From: Clusia tigrina
Taxonomy: Eukaryota > Arthropoda > Insecta > Diptera > Clusiidae
Assembly (NCBI GenBank): GCA_920105625.2
Contig: OV050030.1
Span: forward strand, 411,323,034-411,387,033
Reading direction: 5' to 3'
DNA: 64,000 bases
Shown here: positions 1 through 10,500 of the stretch, piece by piece
How positions within the stretch are numbered: the first letter of the stretch is position 1
How the letters are laid out: each line of letters starts with the position of its first letter
Notes under the pieces: generated by a model
Database searches by the model: none
What the model was told of the DNA's origin: nothing
The model's input: only the letters and a program-made list of their open reading frames with translations
Translations under genes and position numbers: made by a program

Positions 1-1360
1 CACGCTACAATCGTCTGAAGAATGCTTTGCGCAAATCTCTGCGAAAAGGGAAATTCTTTGCTAAAGCGGACTCGCGGCGTTCTCCCACGGCTCAGCTGGA
101 AGACCGACGAAAGCAGACCGATCTCCACAATGAGTCAGTGTCCTCTTGCAACTCCTTCAATTTGGATACGCTTTTCGCGCAGGACGAAGAAGCGCCACTG
201 TCGGCTCAAATAGCCAAAGCGGTGAATATTTGCCGCCAGCTGCCTGATTTGGAGGTGTCGCCAGAAATGGTCGAGGCGGAGCGTTTGCTGCTCTTCTCCG
301 CCTTGTGGACGCAACGGGACAAACCGCAGCTATCTCTGGTGACAATGCACGGTTTAATGCACCAACAACAGCAGCACAAGCGGCGGTTCTTCATCGACAC
401 CATGCGGTTACCCGTTAAGGCGGACGCGAATCGGGATCTCTTCTTTAATTACTTTTACATTGGCATTTTCGAGTGTGGCGGCACCGTCAGGTCCACCCAA
501 TCGGTGGAGTGCCACGAGCGTGAGGCGATTTTCCGCGATTGTGGTATTGAATTTACGTGTGACGATGAAGCTGGAGATGACACACAAGCAGAGGTGAAAG
601 TTCACTGTAACATTTTTATGCTACGACTGAGAAAGATCTCCACGCTGTCGTTGGAGCCGCGCAAACCAATTGTGAGTTTCTGGCGTCATATCTAAAAATA
701 TGCCTACTCCTTTTAACATATGATTCCCTTTCTCCTCAGAAATTGGCCAACATCAGTCCGACATCCTCAACATCATCGTCCAGCGATGGAATTGTGTCTC
801 GTTTCCGTTTGCACGCTTCCTTCTCCGTCAAAGCCAGTGATTTCAGGCCGTACGAGTACGTGGAATGCGCCTCGAAAAACACGGACAACCTCTGCCTGCG
901 TGCAGCCAACAGCTGCCGCATACCTCTAACCCCGCACACCAGGTCGACAAATCTGGGCACTGAAATTGTGCTCAGCGGACGAGCTGAAGCTCGTTTCCCG
1001 AAGCGTACGCATAGCGGATTTCTCAATGTCCAGGATCCGCACAATCAGCACAATTGGAATCGGCGCTGGTGTACGCTGGACGGGCTGTACGTGCGTGTGT
1101 GGCACGATGTGAACGATATACAAGCCCAGGCCTTGCTCTGTCTCGATCTGCGTCAGAATGTTCAAACGACGCCGTTGACGGAGGCTACGCGTGAGTTGTG
1201 CGCTCGGGCTCGTTCCTTTTGCCTGCAATGTGCTGTGACCAAGGCGGAAGAGCAGGTGGCCACCGCGGCGGTCTTCTTTGTGGCCGAAACGCAAGCGGAT
1301 CTGTCAGCCTGGCTGGAGCAGTTGAACGCGGTTTTATCCTTTGTAGCCCAGTGGATGTAA
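1..1360 (+). CDS. scra: Anillin-family protein (scraps-like), C-terminal part, 5' truncated by window
   Basis: Two exons are visible: one open from base 3 to 671, and one from 740 to 1360 ending in TAA. The 68-bp intron has a GTGAGT donor at 672 and a CTCAG acceptor ending at 739, and the junction is in phase. The visible 429 residues hold an anillin-homology region (from about residue 55 to 300; exon 2 contains SRFRLHASFSVKASDF) and then a C-terminal PH domain (about residues 310-425) with SGFLNV, WNRRWCTLDG and ELCARARSF, ending in a tryptophan-containing helix. Anillins scaffold actin, septins and Rho signalling at the cytokinetic ring, and the PH domain binds membrane and septins. The N-terminal actin- and myosin-binding part would lie left of the window. 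It could be a paralogue rather than the scraps orthologue. A partial pseudogene copy of the intron and flanking exons lies at 5605-5827. Confidence 0.8.
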
Positions 1361-2480
1361 TTATATTAATGCCAATGAAGCCTTAAAAATTGCCTTCTCT
1401 CCAGTATCCTTTTACATATGGTAGTGGATGTTTTTTTTATATATCTAATATGGTTTTTGTCTATTTTGATATTAAGTTTTAATTTTTTATACTTATATAA
1501 ATTATTTGATTTTTTGTTTTATCGTTGTCGGCAGCTTTGAATATGTTCAACATATCGGAAGGGCAAATTATTGATTTATTTTTTGTGTTCCTCTATTAGG
1601 AGGCGTTTTGTACAACCCTCTTCGCTGCTGTGTGGTACAAACGACACGCTCCTTTGTTGTGTTTATATATAAAAAAAGTGTGAAAAATACATTTATTATA
1701 TATATTTTTTAAGGCTATGGAAATCTCAACATTCTAGTAATCTCACTTAGTCAATTATAATTCTATTCCAAAAATTGTACATGTAAATTCTGTGTATTTT
1801 AGTTTAAGAGCTCTTGACTGAAAATCATGTTTTAATAAAGGCAACTGAAACCAAGAAATGGCTATGAATCAAGGTCAAAGGGACGGGATGGAAAACGATA
1901 AAGAAATTCGCTTCTACAACAACAGTGCTCCTTGAGGGGGCGGCACCCTTAGGGCACTGATGATGAGCATTATATTGTAGTCGACTATTTTTAACAGTGA
2001 GTTCTCAGCCACAGGCACGGCGAACAGCGATTTCTGCATCAACGGGGACCTTCTTGTGACCTACCAACATTTTTGTAAGTAACTCCTCAAAAAATAAACT
2101 GTTAAAACTAGTGACACGGATATGCTGGGTCCATTTGGCAAGAGATTTTGGGCGATTGGCCCATAGTAAAAATGTTGAAGGTGAGTAAAATAGGCCAAGC
2201 ACTTGGATCGCTCAGCAATAAGATGTTTGCTGTATATCAGACAAAGAAAAGAGTGATAGCTGATTTGCGACTTTATCGACTAAGGCGTGAGATCCGAAAA
2301 AGGTTAAACATTTTTAATTCAAAGTGTGGAACGTACGATTGAGAAGCATATTGGGCTTAAGGTTCTGAGATAAAATCCACTCAATGCCCGACAGCACGCA
2401 TATCAGAGTGGAAAATCTTGCGAATCGGCTCTTCACGACTGTGTTAGCATAATAGTTGGAAAGGGGCTGGAAACAGGAGA
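1361..2480 (+). other. Anillin 3' UTR followed by unassigned intergenic DNA
   Basis: The AT-rich sequence after the stop codon contains an AATAAA at 1833-1838, a plausible poly(A) signal for the anillin gene. From about 1860 to 2480 there are only short open frames on both strands (for example around 2005-2342) without recognisable motifs. Confidence 0.4.
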
Positions 2481-2491
2481 CTTAACTCCAA

Positions 2492-2677
2492 AGAACACAG
2501 AGAAAGGAAACCTAACCGTCAAACGGCAAAGCAGCGAAATAAAGTAGACGGACGTTGTACACGAATCCACTGAAAATCGTGGTGAATCCACTCAGAATCG
2601 TGGTGAATCCACTCAAAATCGTGGTGTATCCGCTACGGACGCTGGCAGCGAAAAAGACTTTCCTTTCTCTGTGTTCT
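2492..2677. repeat. 19-bp perfect inverted repeat flanking short tandem repeats
   Basis: AGAACACAGAGAAAGGAAA at 2492-2510 is the exact reverse complement of TTTCCTTTCTCTGTGTTCT at 2659-2677. Between them (about 2562-2640) lie three to four copies of a roughly 21-bp unit containing AATCGTGGTG and AATCCACT. The structure ends about 15 bp before the reverse-transcriptase motif at 2700. It could be a foldback element or a rearrangement scar. Confidence 0.6.
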
Positions 2678-2684
2678 CTGCTTA

Positions 2685-5580
2685 ACTCTGGGAGTGTTTT
2701 TTGACATTGAAGGGGCCTTTGACAACGCTACCTTTGACAACGCTACCTTTGAAAACGCTAACTTTGACAACGCTACTATTGACAACGCCACCTTTGACAA
2801 CCCTACCTTTGACAACACTACCTTTGACAACGCTACCTTTGACAACGCTACCTTTGACAACACTACCTTTCACAACACTACCTTTGACAACGCTGCCTTT
2901 GACAACGCTACTATTGACAACGCCACCTTTGACAACGATACCTTTGACAACCCTACCTTTGACACCACTACCTTTGACAACGCTACCTTTGACAACGCTG
3001 CCTTTGACAACGCTACATTTGACAACGCTACTATTGACAACGCCACCTTTGACAACGCTACCTTTGACAACCCTACCTTTGACACCACTACCTTTGACAA
3101 CGCTACCTTTGACAACGCTGCCTTTGACAACGCTACCTTTGACAACGCTACTATTGACAACGCTACCTTTGACAACGCTACCTTTGACAACGCTACCTTT
3201 GACAACCCTACCTTTGACAACACTACCTTTGACAACGCTACCTTTGACAACGCTACCTTTGACAACACTACCTTTGACAACGCTACCTTTGACAACGCTA
3301 CCTTTGACAACGCTACCTTTGACAACACTACCTTTGACAACGCTACTATTGACAACGCTACCTTTGACAACGCTACCTTTGACTACGCTACCTTTGACAA
3401 CCCTACCTTTGACAACACTACCTTTGACAACGCTACCTTTGACAACGCTACCTTTGACAACACTACCTTTGACAACACTACCTTTGACAACGCTACCTTT
3501 GACAACGCTACCTTTGACAACACTACCTTTGAAAACGCTACCTTTGACAACGCTACCTTTGAAAACGCTAACTTTGACAACGCTAACTTTGACAACGCTA
3601 CCTTTGACAACGCTACTTTTGACAACGCTACCTTTGGCAACCCTACCTTTGACAACGCTACCTTTGACAACACTACCTTTGACAACGCTACCTTTGACAA
3701 CGCTACCTTTGAAAACGCTACCTTTGACTCAAAGTGCTCCTCAGCAATTAATCCATGCTGTCCAAAGTGCTTATTACGAAGCGAGGAAATGACGGCAGTG
3801 TCAAGATAGAGGCGGAGAAAGGATGTCCCCAAGGGGAAGTACTTTCTATGGTGCTTCGTTGTAGACTCCCTACTCAATGATTTGCAAAATGTTCAAGCGT
3901 ATGCTGACGATGTGTGCTTACTGATCTCGGTCGGTCCTTACCGACAGTTTGCAGTAAAATGCAAGAAGTCTTGGACAAGATCGAGCATTGGTGCGATCCA
4001 CAGGGTCTTTCGGTGAATCCCAATAAGATCACCTTAGTGCTCTTTACTAGGAGACACAAAATGAAAGGTCTGTTACTACCAACGATGAAAGGAGTAACAC
4101 TACAGCTGGCCACTGAGCTCAAGTATCTAATAATAACCTTAAATAGTAAATTGACCTGGAAGAGTCATGTCGAGCAGAAGGTCTTTTGTACACTAAAGGT
4201 GCTCTGGCAGTGTAGGTGGATTTTCGATAAGACTTGGGGTCTAAGTCCAGCAGGCAGTGTAGGTGGATTTTCGATAAGACTTGGGGTCTAAGTCCAGCTG
4301 TGGTGTACTGGCTGAACAGTACTCTTATCAGACCCATAATCACATATGCGTCTGTAGTATGGTGGAGAGCCACTATGGTCAAGTCCAAAACATCCTCTCT
4401 GACCAGGCTGCAGAGAAGTGCGTGCTTGGGTATCACTGGTGCAATGAGCACTACAACAGGTGATGCCCTTGGATCTTCAAATCCGTAAGGAGGCAATGGA
4501 AGCGGCGTTCAGACTCAGGCTAAGAATGGTCTGGCAAGACGGAGTAGACTTTAGGCACATCCAGATATACCACCAGATGCCGGAACAGTGTACACTTTTC
4601 TCGATGCCAGTGGACAATTGGGTGCCCTCTGCCAGCTTCAAAATGAGATAAGAAGTAAGGTTCCCGGAACGGGATCGATGGTTGAGTCCAGAGACTTTGA
4701 TTTGGGGTGAGATAAGAAGTAAGGTTCCCGGAACGAGATCAATGGTTGAGTCCACAGACTTTGATTTGGGGTCTACATCATATCTTCTACACTGACGGAT
4801 CCAAAACTTGAGACGGCAGCGGTTCCGGTTGGTACTTGATGATGCAACTAAGTACTTTATTGCCACGGGAAGATGACAGTCTTAACGGGGTCTTCGCTAT
4901 CCTGAACGTGGCGTGCTGGGTAATGGAGAAGAGAATGCACGGGAAATGCATAGTCATCAGCAGTGACGGCCAAGCTGCGCTAAAGGCCCTTGCTGACCCT
5001 GTCACCCTGACCCCCTCGAAATTGGTCAGTGTTGCAAAACACAATAGGTTATGTCTTATCTGGGTTCTTGGGCATTGTGGTATTACAGGGAATGAGATGG
5101 CCGACAAGTTGGCTAATGAAGGCTCTGCAATTTCACCACCTGGTCCTGAACCTTTCTTTGGTATCAGTTCTGCAATGATCATGCGGTGGATCAACGACTT
5201 CGTGGACTCCGCCCAAAAAAGGAGGTGGTCCGAGCTGAGCTCCTGCAGAGCTAAGTGCTTCATGGAACAACCAGACAGGAAATTAGCGGGCTTTTTTCTA
5301 AAACTTAGCAGAAAGATCCTGAGACTATTGTTAGGCGTAATTACTGGGCACACCACATGTGGTCAACATATGGCCATAATGGGTATCATCAACGGTTCGA
5401 CCTACCAATCCTATCTAGAGAGGGCCGACACTCCTGAGCATTACCTCTGTAGTGGTTCAACCATAAGATTAAGGCCGTTGGGAGTTGATATATTGAGTAT
5501 GGGTAATGTTCATACTCTTGCTTCTCCAGATATTCTCAGATTTATAAATGAGACTAGGAATTTCGAAGAAGAGTGCCTTT
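2685..5580 (+). mobile_element. Decayed non-LTR retrotransposon with RNase H domain (R1/LOA/I-like)
   Basis: Conceptual translation in shifting frames gives reverse-transcriptase motif A (GVFFDIEGAFDN at about 2689-2724) and then, after the satellite, GCPQG near 3820 and the catalytic YADDV at 3900-3914. The thumb region follows (LTWKSHVEQKV; WGLSP about 4240-4300; RPIITYASVVWW about 4330-4370; LGITGAM about 4425-4448). The RNase H domain covers 4795-5130, with SSDGQAALKAL and WVLGHCGITGNEMADKLA, followed by a degenerate C-terminal zinc-finger region to about 5570. RNase H excludes a plain Jockey element and points to the I/LOA/R1 group. The element is dead: it is 5' truncated, carries many frameshifts, has an expanded motif A, and has two tandem duplications of 47 bp (4206/4253) and 64 bp (4645/4709), neither divisible by three. 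Confidence 0.85.
2716..3730 (+). repeat. 15-bp minisatellite inside RT motif A encoding pentapeptide ATFDN
   Basis: About 68 tandem copies of a 15-bp unit, consensus ACCTTTGACAACGCT, run without any frame break. In the retrotransposon's own frame they encode ATFDN with A/T/P, F/I and D/E variants, directly continuing the GAFDN of RT motif A. The uninterrupted plus-strand frame spans 2694-3809 (371 codons). There is higher-order structure: the 60 bp from 2941 recur exactly at 3061, and TATTGACAACGC variants recur at similar spacing. The periodic peptide resembles the five-residue phase of pentapeptide-repeat beta-helices (small residue, then F/L at the centre), but no function is implied. Confidence 0.9.
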
Positions 5581-5604
5581 ATTCTATTTTACTTTTTCCC
5601 ATTC

Positions 5605-5827
5605 TCAACGCCGCGTCGTTGCAACCGCGCAAACCGATTGGGAGTGTCTGGCATCATAACTGAAAATATGCCTTATCCTTATAATACTCCTTTTAACTTA
5701 TGATTCCCTTTCTCCCAGAAATTAGCCAACATCAGTACCACGTCGTCTTCATCATTCTCTAACGATGGCATGGAGTCTCGTTTCCATTTGAACGCGTCTT
5801 TCTCCGTGAAAGCCAGTGATTTCATGC
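5605..5827 (+). pseudogene. Anillin partial duplicate (exon-intron-exon fragment)
   Basis: This segment copies about 645-847 of the anillin gene. It contains the end of exon 1 (CAACCGCGCAAACCGATT), the whole intron in slightly expanded form, and the start of exon 2 through AAAGCCAGTGATTTCATG. The donor GTGAGT has become GGGAGT and there are substitutions and small indels, so it is non-functional. Because the intron is retained it arose by DNA duplication, not retrotransposition. It lies directly after the retrotransposon 3' end and abuts the bacterial-type sequence that starts at about 5828. Confidence 0.88.
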
Positions 5828-6478
5828 TCGTTCAAAAGAATATTTGGTACTGAAAGAAATAAAGACATTTCCTGAATGATATTTTAGGCTTTACTGGCTT
5901 TAAGTCAGGACGTTTTAGCTACTATTATCTACTAGTAGGTATTGTCGATGTTCTTTGTAAGGACTCTCAAGGCTCCAGATATATCATAGAGATGCAGTTC
6001 ACTAAAACCAAAGGTTTCAAAGAGCGTGCCAAATATTATGTGGATTCAAATAAAGCAGATCCAGGGGCTGATTATCATAACCTCAAGGAAATAATCGTTA
6101 TAACTGTTGCTGATTCCAGTATTTTTCCAGGTTGGATATCTGTTGATTACCCTTTCTAAATCGCTATCAGGCCATTGTTAGCTTACCGTAACTGTTAGGT
6201 TAGGGAGGTGGTTTTAGTGAGTAAAAATCTCACACTCTTGGGTGGTACGTACCTCCTCAAGTCTTTTTGAAGACTTCCCCTCCCTCATGTCATTTTGGAT
6301 CAAAATACCTTTGAACATAGCATATGATCAAATGAAAAAACTCTTAACAGATGCGATAGTTGCTTTAGGTCAAAAATCTGATGAAGGTCTTAAAGTAGTC
6401 CAAGAAAAATATAGGGAAGAAGGCAGAGACGAAGGTATCCAAATCGGGAAAGAAAAAGGGTATAATAAAGTTTAAATA
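5828..6478 (+). pseudogene. Rpn-family PD-(D/E)XK nuclease/transposase fragment of Rickettsiales (Wolbachia-like) origin
   Basis: Translation around 5830-5870 reads FKRIFGTERNKDI, then, after a small frame-breaking deletion, FLNDILGFTGF (5869-5901). A frame open from about 5863 to the TAA at 6157 carries GIVDVLCKDSQG, YIIEMQ (the D...ExQ nuclease core), TKGFKERAKYY and DYHNLKEIIVITVAD. After an unrelated insertion (about 6135-6290, containing GGTTAGGGAGG), a C-terminal piece at 6320-6475 reads AYDQMKK and the EGRDEGIQIGKEKG tail typical of these proteins. The family (recombination-promoting nuclease, formerly transposase_31) is bacterial and abundant in Wolbachia and Rickettsia. Flanking fly-type sequence on both sides indicates a nuclear insertion rather than free bacterial DNA. 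The assignment to Wolbachia rather than another Rickettsiales member is inference. Confidence 0.72.
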
Positions 6479-7525
6479 GAGGTGACGCTCCAAAAAAACA
6501 AAGTGACTGTTGTGATCAATCACAAAGAATACTGACAAAGTGCTTCATACTTGGAGTAACTTAGCTAGTCTTACAGGCCCCTCTCTGGTGGGTTGGTAAA
6601 GGTCCAACTAAAGAGAGATCAATTGTGTTTTGGCAGCCACATTTCACACAAGATTCTTGATGCTACATATAGTGAGAGAGTACCACAAAATGATTACACC
6701 AGTTGAAAATTGGTTTCCCTAATATTATATTTGGTTTTTCACTTACAACTATGAGGTTAAGCTTTTATATACATTATCTACAATATTATATATTCATAAA
6801 TTATACTATATTTACAATTATTTACAATCTCAATCCACTATCCTGTAGTGTTTTGAGTGTTTTCGTTCTATCCGGGTAAATGTATGTACATGGTCTTGAT
6901 TGGCTCTCAACATTCGTCTAGATGTTCGGACTGGATGTTATACGGAACAGACTTAATGAGACTATATGTTCTCAGTATATGATTTGATGTGCCCCATATA
7001 CTGAATTGGGTTATGGCTAGGTATTTACTTGATATTTGTCGTGGTTTTTGTCGTGTTTTTGTTACTCCTTTAGTCTGGTTTTGCAAATTGTGTCGTTTGT
7101 TTTATTATATATACGAAAATGCAGCAGTCCAACCATTAAACAAAAAAATGAAATCGGTACACCGATCCGTCTATCACATTAAGTTGTTCATTGCTTGGGC
7201 CGCTGGAATATATTTAAAGTGTGTCCGAAAGATTATGGAAGTGTCAATGTCAATCAACAAGTAATTATATATCGGTTTTGAGGCCTGCATAATGTTGTTT
7301 ATTGATTCAGTGAACAAATGTATTTCAAATTCATGTGGTATAAACCTTTTAAAGTAACTAACTAAATAATAAATAAATTGGGTGTAAAGTTGATTATTTC
7401 TATTAATATGATAAACTGTGTATAATATTTATAGGAATAATAACAGGAATAAGATTAGGAATAATAATAAGAATTAAATAAACCATCCATGTTCCAAATG
7501 CTTGGCAACTAAACTGTACGCGTAG
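6479..7525. other. Unassigned AT-rich DNA between the nuclease fragment and PAL
   Basis: No gene is recognised. A 91-codon frame at 6989-7264 (+) has hydrophobic character but no motif and no gene context, and is probably chance. The 7265-7525 part probably includes the PAL 3' UTR on the minus strand. Confidence 0.3.
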
Positions 7526-10500
7526 TTAAACGAGCACATACTTCCAGATGCGATTGGTTTGATGATTCGTGCCGATTTCTGTTACATACAAAGCCGACCC
7601 GTTCACACATACAGCCACCGAATGTGGATTCTTGAACTCGCCCCAATGCCCAACGATAGCCTCAGTGCGTGGATCGATTGTGAAACCACGAACAGGCAAC
7701 ATTGAGGTAGGCCCGTTGACTGCATACACAAAGTCACCGTAAGCGGCAACACCGTACACTCGCCCCAAATCTGGTTCCTGGATGGTGGCAGCCGGCTGGC
7801 CTTCATCTTGGGAGGATATCAAACCAGCTCTACGGGAGGTGATATCATTGAATAAGAAAGTTACCAACAAGAAAAAAACACACGCTTACTTTGGACATAC
7901 TACGCGCATGTTTTCCCTGTCTGCAATACATAACAAATCCAAATGCTCCAGTAGTGTGATAGCGTGCGGCACTTGCAGCGACAGAAACTCAGGTGGCTGT
8001 GGAATAGTCCGCAAGAGTCGTCCGGCAGCGTTGAATTTTAAAATCCTCTGATTGCAATAACCATCGGCAACGAAGAACTGAAATTTGACACACGGGGCGT
8101 ATGAGTGACATGAAATTTTCATTAGGGACATGAGATTTTTATTAGGCAATAAACTTATGGGAAGAGTACAACGGGTGATATAGGAATTAGTGGATGAGTT
8201 AAGAAAAAAAAAATTTAATTTGCAGTTAAAAGAAAGGGTGTGTCTGGGTCTGAACAAAAATTAGACGGTTCTTGTGTTCCCTTTCGGAATTGCTATTTGC
8301 TTTGGCTAAATAAAACTTAATACAAAATAAATTATAATGAAACCAATATTGTTACCACCAATCACCGGATTCATCCAAGAAATAAGAATACTATAGCAAC
8401 ATCTCAGATATTTTTCACAATATTAAATTTTCGACCGACCTTAGTTCTTTGAGTGTACTCCGAAAAGAATACCTTCGCAGAAGCTCTAAAAATTCTCAGT
8501 TCAAAGTTTGATTTCAATCTACCAATCCGATTTGGTCCTTTCACTCTAACTAAGTATTCTGTCCTGCCCAGAAAAGAAATCCTATAAACGAGTGCTTATT
8601 GTATATTGAATAGTCGGGCAAGATACATAAATTAATTCTATTATAACAAAGAAGGATCATACGAGTACTTAAAAAGTACTTTAGAAAATCATTGATCATT
8701 TTCGATTAAAAATGACTGTGAAAATTTAAGTGACTATAGGCTCTATACAACATGGGTTGAATTTGGTGGGCAAGCATATCTACTGTGATACCTTCTCCAC
8801 ATTAACCTTCTCCACATTAACCTTCTCTACATTAACCTTCTCTGTGATACCTTCTCTACATTAACCTTCTCTGTGATACCTTGTCTACATTAACAAAAGC
8901 ATAAATACCCCTACAGTTTTTCTTCAGTTCTAAGTGTCTCCTGTTCGTATCTGCTCTCACAACGCATATCAATCCCCACTCCAAATCAGTTCATATTACT
9001 TTTGAGTGCCAAATAATCATGACACACATGCTTATCGCGTACAGCGTATGGGAGTACGTAATACCGACCCACACCGCCGTCATACTGCCTTGGACATACG
9101 TAAGCGATTGCAATGCTGAGTATTTTGTTAATAATGTCTTCACCCTTAACTGTGTCTCTTGCTTTTATCTGCTTTCACTTCGCTTATCAACCCCCACTCC
9201 AAATCTATTCATATTAATTATGAGTGGGAAATAATCAGGACAAGCATATGTGTGCTTATCAGGACACATATGCTTATCGCATACTGTATAAAGGAGTGCG
9301 CAAGTCCGGCCCCCGCTTATTATACTGGCTTGGACATATGTGGCCAAAAATGCTGCGCATTAATTTTGTGAAGAACATGTTCGACTGTAACGCAAATTAC
9401 CCTTTTGTATAGGTGCGGTTCATTTAGGATGCCGGATACACATTTCTACTGAGAGGAGAAAATGCACCTGAAAGCGGACAACGAACAAACACTGCAACAA
9501 AAGCATAGAAGGGATGTGCAGCAACCCCATCGTGCAGTATTTCAGAGATGAGATGATTGATGAGAGTCATATACAACAACAAAAACATAAATAATAGGGG
9601 CAAAAATCAATAATTCCAGCAATAGACCACTCCCTTGTTATTCAGTTGACCAGGCTGCCATTTTCTCAAAGGAAAGAGTATAATAAATAAGCAAGGGGTT
9701 GGATGGAGTATGTATGTATATGGAGGAAGAATATGAATATTGTGCAGCAATCTCATCCAGCACTGTTGCTGAGAGGACACGACTGGCGCGAGCAACAATC
9801 ACAAAAACAAAAACAAATATAATAGGGACGAAAATTTATAGTTCCGAAAACGGCCAACTCCCTTTTTAAGCTGACCATATTGGCAGATTTTGGGAAAAAT
9901 GGCACTCTTTTGGTCTAAATATATTCAGAATGTCAATTTGAAGGAAATGTGGTAAACATTCTTTAGTAAGACTTTTTTTGGGGGCACAATTTTAAAACCA
10001 CAAATTTTTTGGTTAATATGAAAAATAAAAATTTATTTTAAATCTCTAAAAAAACAGTTTTCCTGGTCGTTTTGTTCTATGAACTAAACTTTTATTAATC
10101 AATTATGATTTATCTCCAAAAATTATTAACTGCATTATCCCTAACTTGATATATCTTAAATTCCGCCCATGTCCACGAACATGTTTGCATTTTTTTAGTA
10201 TATTTTTCCATCAACTAAATTCTACAAATTCACTTTTAGTCTGTGAGGAATGATGTGCCCCGAGTACTACGAATCCAAGTACTATTTCCGGACACTCTTC
10301 ACTCTTCAATTAACATTATTATTCAAATTTAGCCACTGCACCATTACCCTTTCCTTCTCTTATACCACTTAGTTTGGGTACACATTACCATATGGTCACC
10401 TTAATAATGCACCACCCTTGTACTTGAACATGCAAATTGTGTAGGTATACTATTCTAGAGATTTATGGGTACATACCTCTCCGGTGGTGGCGACCGCGAC

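Noticed and set aside
2694..3809. Annotating the ATFDN frame as a genuine pentapeptide-repeat protein gene
   Set aside because: It lies inside a broken retrotransposon RT and has no promoter or conservation evidence; it is reported as a finding, not a gene.
6989..7264. 91-codon hypothetical protein
   Set aside because: No motif and no supporting context; AT-rich chance frame.
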